Source: an uncultured Blautia sp. (GTDB lineage: Bacteria; Bacillota; Clostridia; Lachnospirales; Lachnospiraceae). Taken from it: a stretch of DNA of 64,000 nucleotides. The stretch lies in NCBI GenBank assembly GCA_900540785.1, contig UQHF01000006.1, forward strand, positions 1 to 64,000, given 5' to 3'. Under the pieces are notes generated by a model. The model did not search any database, was not told the origin of the DNA, and saw only the letters and a list, made by a program, of their open reading frames with translations. Of this stretch, positions 52,737-60,003 are shown piece after piece (the stretch's first letter is position 1; each line of letters starts with the position of its first letter). The translations under genes were made by a program, and so were the position numbers.

Positions 52737-53026
52737 TTTTCTTCTGTCTCCTTTTCCTTTGCGTGAGACTTAAAAAAACGTTTTGTCAAAAAGAAAACGA
52801 GAATCAGGGAACAGCCGGAAGGAATCAGGAAAAACAAAAAGCTTTCCAATCCAAGACTGAATAATTTCTGAAAGAAATTTTCGTCGCTTCCAAGAGAGAA
52901 GCCCATTGCAAAAATAAGGGTAAGGGTACAGATAATCTGAAAAATTTCATTTGTGCGTTTCAGTTTTTCAGGGAAAAGGAAATGCCCGATCAGCACACCA
53001 ACGCACATTACAATAAGAATAAACAC
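52733..53026 (-). CDS. Lysine exporter LysO, N-terminal half
   Basis: A 97-residue membrane protein with about three helices (VFILIVMCVGVLIGH, IFQIICTLTLIFAMG and FLFFLIPSGCSLILVFFL), matching the first half of LysO. GTG 53026 is taken as start because GAAGGAG lies 7 bases before it; a longer in-frame reading to ATG 53089 would run through the dyad operator and lacks a ribosome site. The last 4 bases overlap the second LysO gene, indicating coupling. Confidence 0.78.
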   Translation of the reverse strand: MFILIVMCVGVLIGHFLFPEKLKRTNEIFQIICTLTLIFAMGFSLGSDENFFQKLFSLGLESFLFFLIPSGCSLILVFFLTKRFFKSHAKEKETEEK

Positions 53027-53054
53027 GTTTCGTCTCCTTCGTATAGAAAATTTG

Positions 53055-53078
53055 TAACTGTTCAGTACCTTACAGTTA
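53055..53078. promoter_or_regulatory. Dyad-symmetric candidate operator of lysO
   Basis: TAACTGT-N3-GTAC-N3-ACAGTTA is a perfect symmetric 24-bp dyad just upstream of the LysO leader. The leader is too short for a lysine riboswitch, so a protein repressor site is more likely. Confidence 0.5.
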
Positions 53079-53144
53079 CCAAAACTCACTAAAACTTTAG
53101 CACATTAAAGTTTCTTTGTCAAGCGCAGCAGCAGGGAGGATTTT

Positions 53145-54227
53145 ATGGGAAATATCATAGATTATTTAAGGTGGAGAGGAGATTTGACTTTTCAGAGAGA
53201 CGGTTTCTGCGAAGTGGATAATCTTCTTTTATCATATCTGTCCTACGTGAATCTGGACGGCATTGTACCGGGAGAAGGGGAGGGCTTTCTTACATTAAGA
53301 GAGGCTTCCCAGGAATTTTTCAGGAGATACAGCGAGGACGAGCTGAAAAAAGACCGTTCTTTTATTCGCATGGCGCCTTACGGGATGAGAGAGATGGCAA
53401 AAACAGAGCGTTTTGGAGATATTAAGGTTCAAAATTATGTCAATCGCATAGAAGAGGAAAAGAACCTGCAGTTTTCAGCGGTAGAGCTTGTTCTTTCAGA
53501 AGAAATTTCTTATCTTGCGTTTCGGGGAACGGATGACAGGATTGTAGGCTGGAAAGAAGATTTCTTTTTGAGCAATGGCATTGTGGGAGCGCAGAGAGAG
53601 GCGCTGAAATATATGAATCATATAGGAAGAAACTGTCGCCGGATTTTGACGGGAGGGCACTCAAAAGGAGGAAATCTTGCAGTATACGCCGCGGCTCTCT
53701 GCGAAAAAGACGTACAGGATAAAATTGTTCAGATATATAGCAACGATGCGCCGGGATTTTCGGAGGAATTTCTGGAAAGTGAAGGATTTCAGCAGATTTT
53801 TCCAAGAATACAGAGGTATATGACAGAGGGCAGTATTATAGGGACGCTTCTTGCCCACAAAAAAGAGCCCATTCTTATTAAAAGCAGCGCAAAAGGCGTG
53901 ATGCAGCACGACTGTCTTTCCTGGGAGACGGAAGGTCGGAATTTTATAAAATGTAAAGAACAGAATCAGGCTGCCGTAGCGTTTGATGAGGCTCTGAAAG
54001 CATGGCTTGACGGGATAAGCGGCGAAGAGAGGGAAGCGTTTATAAATGATTTTTTCTCTGTTCTGGAGGCGACCGGAGCGGAAACACTGACGCAGCTTCA
54101 GGAGGGCGGTTTAAAAACCCTTCGCCTGATGTTAAAGCAGAAGAATGCTTTGAGGCCGGAGACAAAGAAAATAATTGAAAAACTGATCCGGGAGTTTGTA
54201 AACAGGTGGAAAATGTTTCTGGGGTAA
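53145..54227 (+). CDS. DUF2974 (Mbeg1-like) alpha/beta hydrolase
   Basis: A 360-residue lipase-like protein. After IDYLRWRGDLTF at the start, a Mbeg1-type opening, it has EISYLAFRGTDDRIVGWKED near residue 120 and the nucleophile elbow GGHSKGGNLAVYAA (G-x-S-x-G, serine near 173). An Asp in NDAPGF near 204 and a late His (HD in VMQHDCLSW near 257) are candidate triad members. The family is frequent in Firmicutes and its substrates are unknown. It has no signal peptide, so it is probably cytoplasmic. It is a single gene divergent from lysO. Confidence 0.83.
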   Translation: MGNIIDYLRWRGDLTFQRDGFCEVDNLLLSYLSYVNLDGIVPGEGEGFLTLREASQEFFRRYSEDELKKDRSFIRMAPYGMREMAKTERFGDIKVQNYVNRIEEEKNLQFSAVELVLSEEISYLAFRGTDDRIVGWKEDFFLSNGIVGAQREALKYMNHIGRNCRRILTGGHSKGGNLAVYAAALCEKDVQDKIVQIYSNDAPGFSEEFLESEGFQQIFPRIQRYMTEGSIIGTLLAHKKEPILIKSSAKGVMQHDCLSWETEGRNFIKCKEQNQAAVAFDEALKAWLDGISGEEREAFINDFFSVLEATGAETLTQLQEGGLKTLRLMLKQKNALRPETKKIIEKLIREFVNRWKMFLG

Positions 54228-54294
54228 TGGTTGTCATCAATGTCTGCTCAGGTTTTGTATTTTATGGGAAAGACAGCCCGAAGCAATTTTCATA

Positions 54295-54323
54295 TTGACA
54301 TCGTCTCCCCAAACGTTTATAAT
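54295..54323 (+). promoter_or_regulatory. Consensus promoter of the cysK operon
   Basis: TTGACA (54295-54300) and TATAAT (54318-54323) with exactly 17 bases between. The spacer contains AAACGTTTA, which is not the LacI operator of 13299. Confidence 0.85.
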
Positions 54324-54373
54324 GCAATAAAATATAATTCATATCTGAATAGTAGGAAATAGGAGGAAGCATT

Positions 54374-55306
54374 ATGAGCAAAATTTACAGCAGTGCACTG
54401 GAATTAATCGGACACACCCCTCTTATTGAGGCGAAGGGGCTGGAAAAAAAGGAAAATTTAAAAGCAAGACTTCTTATTAAAACAGAATATTTTAATCCTT
54501 CCGGAAGCGTGAAGGATAGAGCGGCTTTATATATGATAAATGATGCGGAGGAGAGAGGACTTTTAAAAGAAGGAAGCACCATTATTGAGCCAACATCAGG
54601 AAATACGGGGATCGGGCTTGCCGCTATTGCGGCGGTAAAAGGATACCGCATTATCCTTACCATGCCAGAGACGATGAGCGTAGAGCGCCGGAACATTTTG
54701 AAAGCATATGGCGCAGAAGTTGTTCTGACAGAGGGAGCAAAGGGCATGGCAGGAGCCATTGCAAAGGCGGAGGAGCTGGCAAAGGAGATTCCGGGAAGCT
54801 TTATTCCGGGACAGTTTGACAATTCAGCGAATCCAAAGGCTCACATAGAGACTACGGGACCGGAAATCTGGGAGGACACAGACGGAGAGGTTGATATTTT
54901 TGTGGCAGGAGCAGGAACAGGCGGAACTGTGACCGGCGTGGGAGAATATCTCAAATCAAGAAAAAAAGAAGTGAAAATCGTGGCGGTAGAGCCTGCGGCG
55001 TCTCCTGTACTTTCCGGAGGAAAGCCGGGACCTCACGGTCTGCAGGGAATCGGGGCTGGATTTGTGCCGAAAATTTTAAATACGGAAATTTATGATGAAG
55101 TAATGACAGTAGAGAACGAGGAAGCGTATGCAGCTTCCAGAAACCTTACAAAAACCGAGGGTATTTTAACCGGGATTTCCTCCGGCGCTGCCCTTCATGC
55201 AGGAATACTTCTTGCAAAAAGACCGGAAAATGAGGGAAAAACAATCGTTGTCCTTCTTCCGGACAGCGGAGACCGCTATTACTCCACTCCACTTTTTCAG
55301 GAATAG
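54374..55306 (+). CDS. cysK: Cysteine synthase A (O-acetylserine sulfhydrylase)
   Basis: A 310-residue PLP enzyme making cysteine from O-acetylserine and sulfide. The PLP lysine is K47 in NPSGSVKDR; TSGNTGIGLA (about 75) and GAGTGGTVTG (about 180) bind substrate and phosphate, and LPDSGDRYYST closes the active site. AGGAGG precedes ATG 54374. It is followed 19 bases later by an Rrf2 regulator, a cysteine- or Fe-S-responsive type commonly controlling such genes. The nearest other sulfur gene is the fusion at 18700. Confidence 0.95.
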   Translation: MSKIYSSALELIGHTPLIEAKGLEKKENLKARLLIKTEYFNPSGSVKDRAALYMINDAEERGLLKEGSTIIEPTSGNTGIGLAAIAAVKGYRIILTMPETMSVERRNILKAYGAEVVLTEGAKGMAGAIAKAEELAKEIPGSFIPGQFDNSANPKAHIETTGPEIWEDTDGEVDIFVAGAGTGGTVTGVGEYLKSRKKEVKIVAVEPAASPVLSGGKPGPHGLQGIGAGFVPKILNTEIYDEVMTVENEEAYAASRNLTKTEGILTGISSGAALHAGILLAKRPENEGKTIVVLLPDSGDRYYSTPLFQE

Positions 55307-55324
55307 GACAGCAGGAGCCGGAAA

Positions 55325-55753
55325 ATGAAAATATCTACAAAAGGAAGATACGCGGTGCGTCTTATGCTGGATCTTGCTCTTGAAGAGCGGGAAAATCCGG
55401 TGCGGTTAAAGGAAATTGCAGCGCGCCAGGGAATTTCCGAAAAATATCTGGAACAGATCATTTCTATATTAAATAAAGCTGGATATGTAAAAAGCGTGCG
55501 CGGACCGATGGGTGGATACCGTCTTGTGAGAAAGCCGGAGGAGTACACAGTAGGGGAAATCCTCTGTCTCACAGAAGGAAGCCTTTCCCCGGTGGAATGC
55601 GCGGGTGTGGACGGAGTGTGTAAAAGACAGGAAAAATGCGCGTCTCAGATACTCTGGAAAAAGTTAAACGATGCCATTTATCAGGTGGTGGACGGCGTGA
55701 CTTTAAAAGATTTGGTATTGGGGCAGAGAGAACTGAATAGCGAAGAAATGTAA
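55325..55753 (+). CDS. Rrf2-family regulator (IscR/CymR-like)
   Basis: A 142-residue Rrf2 winged-helix regulator (STKGRYAVRLMLDLA, QGISEKYLEQIISILNKAGYVKSVRGPMGGY). Cysteines C92, C99 and C105 sit where IscR carries its [2Fe-2S] ligands (spacings x6 and x5), unlike B. subtilis CymR, which lacks them. It is the second gene of the cysK operon. It could therefore be either a cluster-sensing IscR-like regulator or a CymR-like sulfur regulator. Confidence 0.88.
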   Translation: MKISTKGRYAVRLMLDLALEERENPVRLKEIAARQGISEKYLEQIISILNKAGYVKSVRGPMGGYRLVRKPEEYTVGEILCLTEGSLSPVECAGVDGVCKRQEKCASQILWKKLNDAIYQVVDGVTLKDLVLGQRELNSEEM

Positions 55754-55761
55754 AAAAAGTT

Positions 55762-55791
55762 AAAAGAACTGGTGTTTTTTCCAGTTCTTTT
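55762..55791 (+). terminator. Intrinsic terminator of the cysK operon
   Basis: AAAAGAACTGG (55762-55772) pairs with CCAGTTCTTTT (55781-55791) around a T-rich loop, followed by more T. Confidence 0.9.
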
Positions 55792-55845
55792 TTACATTTA
55801 TTTTACAGAAGAATGATTTTACATTTTACCTTCTCCTCTTATAAT
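55791..55845 (+). promoter_or_regulatory. Pst promoter with candidate Pho box
   Basis: TTTACA repeats at 55791-55796 and 55802-55807 are 11 bases apart, the period of Firmicute PhoP boxes. Further copies follow at 55818-55823 (TTTACA) and 55825-55830 (TTTACC). The -10 TATAAT is at 55840-55845, 16 bases after the third TTTACA. Confidence 0.55.
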
Positions 55846-55899
55846 GTCACTTGTAAATGAGGCAACAATACAATTCAAATAAAGAGGAGAAATAAAATT

Positions 55900-56763
55900 A
55901 TGAAGAAAAAAATCGCAAGTATTTTAACAGCAGCAGTAATCGGAGCAACTGTATTTGCAACAACAGTAAGCGCAGCACCGGAGGGAGCGATCACAGTTGT
56001 ATCACGTGAGGACGGTTCCGGAACACGAGGAGCCTTCGTAGAGCTTTTCGGCATTCAGGAAGAAGTAGACGGCGAAAAAGTAGATATGACAACTCTTGAC
56101 GCAAGCATCACAAACAGCACTTCTGTTATGATGACAACCGTATCCGGCGATGAGAATGCAATCGGATATATTTCACTTGGCTCTCTTAACGATACAGTAA
56201 AAGCAGTAAAGATTGACGGAGCAGAGGCTTCTGCAGAAAACGTGGCAAACGATACATATAAAGTATCACGTCCATTTAACATTGTAACAGGAAAAGAAGC
56301 AAGCGATGCTGCAAAAGATTTTGTAAGCTATATCATGAGCGCTGAGGGACAGCAGATTGTAGAAGACAACGGCTATATTAAAGAAGACGCAGAGGCAGCA
56401 GCATACGAAGCAGGAGATGTTTCCGGTAAAGTTGTAGTTGCAGGTTCTTCCTCCATTTCTCCTGTCATGGAAAAACTGAAAGAGGCTTATGAGGAAGTAA
56501 ACAAAGACGTGACAATCGAGATCCAGACAAGTGATTCCACAACAGGCATCAATTCTGCAAACGAAGGAATCTGCGATATTGGAATGGCTTCCCGTGAACT
56601 GAAAGACGAAGAAAAAGAGCTTGGTCTTGAGGCACAGGTAATTGCAAGAGACGGAATCGCAGTGATCGTAAACAACGAAAACGATACAGATGAGCTTACA
56701 AGTGAGCAGGTAAAAGCTGTATTTACAGGCGAGACAACAGAGTGGGAAGACCTTGCAAAATAA
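55900..56763 (+). CDS. pstS: Phosphate-binding protein PstS, circularly permuted order
   Basis: A 287-residue phosphate-binding protein whose halves are swapped. After a signal peptide (MKKKIASIL to TVSAA) the mature protein begins with the motif usually found in the middle (VVSREDGSGTRGAF), then NAIGYISLGSL, SRPFNIVTGKE and AEGQQIVEDNGYI, normally the C-terminal end. Only then comes VVVAGSSSISPVMEKL, normally the N-terminal start, and IGMASRELKDEEK to FTGETTEWEDLAK. All ligand-binding motifs of PstS are present but permuted. There is no lipobox Cys. The ribosome site GAGGAG and the Pho-like promoter support it as the first gene of the pst operon. Confidence 0.88.
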   Translation: MKKKIASILTAAVIGATVFATTVSAAPEGAITVVSREDGSGTRGAFVELFGIQEEVDGEKVDMTTLDASITNSTSVMMTTVSGDENAIGYISLGSLNDTVKAVKIDGAEASAENVANDTYKVSRPFNIVTGKEASDAAKDFVSYIMSAEGQQIVEDNGYIKEDAEAAAYEAGDVSGKVVVAGSSSISPVMEKLKEAYEEVNKDVTIEIQTSDSTTGINSANEGICDIGMASRELKDEEKELGLEAQVIARDGIAVIVNNENDTDELTSEQVKAVFTGETTEWEDLAK

Positions 56764-56788
56764 TAACGGTTAAGTAAAGAGGTGTGCG

Positions 56789-57646
56789 ATGAATCACATA
56801 AAAGAAAAAGGCATGAAAGTGATATTTCTGACTGCGGCGTGTGCGTCTGTTCTGGCAGTATTTTTAATATGCATCTTCCTGTTTGCCAGCGGCGTTCCGG
56901 TAATCGGAAAAATCGGTCCTTTTAAATTCCTTTTTGGAACAACATGGAGACCTTCCAATGAAATATTCGGGATTCTTCCCATGATCGTGGCAAGTATATA
57001 TGTAACAGGAGGGGCGATTCTCTTTGGTGTTCCCATTGCGCTTTTTACTTCTGTGTTCATGGCGCGCTACTGTCCGAAAAAAATCTACGGACCTTTAAAA
57101 TCAGGTATTGAGCTGATGGCAGGCGTACCTTCTATTGTATATGGATTTTTTGGACTTGTGCTGATTGTTCCCCTGATCCGTGAGACGTTCGGGGGAACAG
57201 GAAGCAGTATGCTGGCAGCATCCCTTCTTCTTGGACTTATGATACTGCCTACTATTATCGGAGTGACGGAATCTGCGATCCGCAGCGTTCCGGAAAGCTA
57301 TTACGAGGGTTCTCTTGCTCTTGGAGCAACAAAGGAAAGAAGTATTTTCCGTGTCATTCTTCCGGCGGCAAAGTCAGGAATACTGGCAGGCGTTGTTCTT
57401 GGGATTGGAAGAGCCATCGGAGAGACAATGGCAGTTGTAATGGTAGCTGGAAATCAGCCCAGAATGCCTCAGGGAATCTTAAAAGGTGTTCGTACCATGA
57501 CAGCAAACATTGTAACAGAAATGGGCTATGCAACAGGGCTTCACAGAGAAGCACTCATAGCGACAGCAGTTGTTTTATTCGTATTTATTTTGATCATTAA
57601 TTTAAGTCTTTCGTTACTGAACAGGAGGGCGGAACATGCAGATTGA
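56789..57646 (+). CDS. pstC: Phosphate ABC transporter permease PstC
   Basis: A 285-residue membrane subunit with six helices. The family motif GIELMAGVPSIVYGFFGL and the EAA-like loop YYEGSLALGATKERSIFRVILP are present. AGAGG precedes ATG 56789. It overlaps pstA by 11 bases, indicating coupled translation. It forms the phosphate channel with PstA. Confidence 0.94.
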   Translation: MNHIKEKGMKVIFLTAACASVLAVFLICIFLFASGVPVIGKIGPFKFLFGTTWRPSNEIFGILPMIVASIYVTGGAILFGVPIALFTSVFMARYCPKKIYGPLKSGIELMAGVPSIVYGFFGLVLIVPLIRETFGGTGSSMLAASLLLGLMILPTIIGVTESAIRSVPESYYEGSLALGATKERSIFRVILPAAKSGILAGVVLGIGRAIGETMAVVMVAGNQPRMPQGILKGVRTMTANIVTEMGYATGLHREALIATAVVLFVFILIINLSLSLLNRRAEHAD

Positions 57647-58544
57647 TACAACAGCCGTAATGGAGCAGACTGGAAATAAAAAGAAACGAAACAGCGTTTC
57701 CTTCGGGGGACAGATGAAGTCTTATTTTCTTCATCCCGGGTCCGGGATTCTGGCGTTTCTTACAACACTGGCGGCAGTCATTACCTTTGCTCTTCTGTTT
57801 TTCTTAATTGGTTATATTCTGGTAAAGGGAATCCCCTACCTGAATGCAGATTTATTTAGTCCTGAATATACTTCAGAGAACGTATCTCTTGTGCCTTCTC
57901 TGATTAATACATTTATAATGACAGTCATTTCCCTTGTAATTGCAGCGCCCCTTGGGATTTTCGCTGCAATTTATCTTGTGGAATATGCAAAAAAAGGAAG
58001 TAAGTTTGTAAACGTGATCCGCCTGACAGCAGAAACGCTTTCCGGTATTCCGTCTATTGTATACGGACTTTTCGGTATGCTGTTTTTTGTTACAACACTG
58101 AAATGGGGAATGTCTATTTTATCCGGTGCGTTTACGATGGTGATCATGATTCTTCCCCTTATTATGCGTACTGCAGAAGAGGCTTTAAAATCCGTTCCGG
58201 ACTCCTACAGAGAAGCAAGCTTTGGTCTTGGCGCAGGCAAGCTTCGAACTATTTTTAAGATTGTTCTTCCTTCTGCTGTACCGGGAATTTTAGCAGGTAT
58301 CATTCTTGCCATCGGACGTGTGGTGGGAGAAACAGCGGCTCTTATTTACACAGCGGGAACAGTTGCGGCAGTACCGGACAGCCTTATGGGTTCCGGACGT
58401 ACACTTGCACTTCATATGTACGTGCTTTCCAGTGAGGGACTTCATATGAACCAGGCTTCTGCAACAGCAGTTGTGATTCTTCTGTTTGTACTTGTGATCA
58501 ATGCACTGTCCGGTTTTGTGGCAAAAAGAATCGCGAAAGGATAA
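57636..58544 (+). CDS. pstA: Phosphate ABC transporter permease PstA
   Basis: A 302-residue permease with a basic N-terminal extension (GNKKKRNSVSFGG) and six helices. It has LSGIPSIVYGLFG and SYREASFGLGAGKLRTIFKIVLP. The start at ATG 57636 lies inside the end of pstC with AGGAGG before it. Partner of PstC and PstB. Confidence 0.94.
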   Translation: MQIDTTAVMEQTGNKKKRNSVSFGGQMKSYFLHPGSGILAFLTTLAAVITFALLFFLIGYILVKGIPYLNADLFSPEYTSENVSLVPSLINTFIMTVISLVIAAPLGIFAAIYLVEYAKKGSKFVNVIRLTAETLSGIPSIVYGLFGMLFFVTTLKWGMSILSGAFTMVIMILPLIMRTAEEALKSVPDSYREASFGLGAGKLRTIFKIVLPSAVPGILAGIILAIGRVVGETAALIYTAGTVAAVPDSLMGSGRTLALHMYVLSSEGLHMNQASATAVVILLFVLVINALSGFVAKRIAKG

Positions 58545-58559
58545 GAAAAGGATAAAAAT

Positions 58560-59318
58560 ATGAGTGAAAATACAAAGATTCTCGTGGAAAATATGGACCT
58601 TCATTACGGTTCTTTTCATGCGCTGAAAAACATAAATATGGAGATTCCGGAAAAGCAGATCACTGCGTTTATCGGTCCAAGCGGCTGCGGAAAATCCACA
58701 CTTTTAAAATCTTTAAACAGAATGAACGACCTTGTGGAGGGCTGTACCATTACAGGAAAAGTACAGCTTGACGGAGAAGATATTTACGGAGATATGGACG
58801 TAAATCTTCTGAGAAAACGTGTGGGAATGGTGTTCCAGAAACCGAATCCTTTCCCTATGAGCATTTATGATAATATTGCATACGGACCGCGTACACATGG
58901 AATCCGTTCCAGGGCAAAGCTTGACGATATTGTGGAAAAATCTTTAAGAGATGCGGCTATCTGGGACGAGGTAAAAGACCGTCTGAAAAAAAGCGCCCTT
59001 GGAATGTCGGGCGGACAGCAGCAGCGTCTCTGTATTGCAAGAGCGCTTGCAGTGCAGCCGGAGGTGCTTTTAATGGACGAGCCGACTTCTGCTCTTGACC
59101 CGATTTCCACATCGAAAATCGAGGAACTTGCAGCAGAGCTGAAAAAAGATTACACAATCGTAATGGTAACGCACAATATGCAGCAGGCAACACGTATTTC
59201 AGACAAAACAGCATTTTTTTTACTGGGAGAAGTCATTGAATTTGACAATACAGACAAGCTGTTTTCCATGCCCTCTGACAAGCGGACAGAAGATTATATT
59301 ACAGGGAGGTTTGGCTGA
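58560..59318 (+). CDS. pstB: Phosphate ABC transporter ATP-binding protein PstB
   Basis: A 252-residue ATPase with Walker A GPSGCGKST, Q-loop FQKPNPFPMSIYDN (the PstB-specific form), signature MSGGQQQR and Walker B LLMDEPTSALDP. It energises phosphate import through PstC/PstA. Two bases separate it from phoU. Confidence 0.96.
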   Translation: MSENTKILVENMDLHYGSFHALKNINMEIPEKQITAFIGPSGCGKSTLLKSLNRMNDLVEGCTITGKVQLDGEDIYGDMDVNLLRKRVGMVFQKPNPFPMSIYDNIAYGPRTHGIRSRAKLDDIVEKSLRDAAIWDEVKDRLKKSALGMSGGQQQRLCIARALAVQPEVLLMDEPTSALDPISTSKIEELAAELKKDYTIVMVTHNMQQATRISDKTAFFLLGEVIEFDNTDKLFSMPSDKRTEDYITGRFG

Positions 59319-59319
59319 T

Positions 59320-59982
59320 ATGACAACACTTTTTGAGCGACAGCTTGAGGAGCTTCACGTGCTTCTTATCACAATGGGAGGACTTTGCGAGAAAGCAATT
59401 TCCCTTTCTGCGAAAGCTGTTCAGGAACAGGGAGAACGGGAAATCGTAAAAGAAATTTTTGAGACGGATAAAGAAATTGATGAAAGAGAGAGGGAGATAG
59501 AGGCTCACTGTATGCGACTTCTCCTTCATCAGCACCCTGTCGCAAGAGATTTAAGAGAAGTATCTGCAGCTCTTAAAATGATTTCCGATATGGAGCGTAT
59601 CGGAGATCAGGCGGCTGATATTGCAGACATTTCTTTTTACATTGAAAAAGACGTAGAAATTCCGAAAAAAATCCAGGAGATGGCAGAGCATACCGTTCAT
59701 ATGGTGACAGAGAGCGTAGACGCTTTCGTAAATACAGATCTTGCGCTTTGCAGAAAAGTAATCGAGGACGACGACCTGGTAGACGACTGCTTTAATGAAA
59801 TAAAAGAGGAGCTGGCGAAGCTGATTTACGGCGCGGAGCTTGACGCAAGAGCGGGGCTTGATCTTCTTATGACTGCAAAATATTTTGAGCGCATTGGAGA
59901 CCACGCTGTAAATATTGCAGAGTGGGTGGAGTATTCCATTACAGGAGAACACAGGAATAACGAGCATCAACTCAATGTATAA
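59320..59982 (+). CDS. phoU: Phosphate signalling protein PhoU
   Basis: A 220-residue all-helical protein with two PhoU repeats; ERIGDQAADIADI and ERIGDHAVNIAEW carry the metal-binding E/D motifs. It couples the Pst importer to the PhoR kinase and restrains signalling in high phosphate. ATG 59320 is used (GGGAGG 10 bases before) rather than the upstream ATG within pstB. Confidence 0.94.
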   Translation: MTTLFERQLEELHVLLITMGGLCEKAISLSAKAVQEQGEREIVKEIFETDKEIDEREREIEAHCMRLLLHQHPVARDLREVSAALKMISDMERIGDQAADIADISFYIEKDVEIPKKIQEMAEHTVHMVTESVDAFVNTDLALCRKVIEDDDLVDDCFNEIKEELAKLIYGAELDARAGLDLLMTAKYFERIGDHAVNIAEWVEYSITGEHRNNEHQLNV

Positions 59983-60003
59983 AGGATACGGAGGTCAGGG
60001 GAC

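Noticed and set aside
53027..53144. Lysine riboswitch before lysO
   Set aside because: The leader is too short to hold the about 170-base aptamer; only a dyad is present.
54311..54319. AAACGTTTA as a third LacI operator
   Set aside because: It lies in the cysK promoter spacer and lacks the outer TCT/AGA bases of the palindrome.
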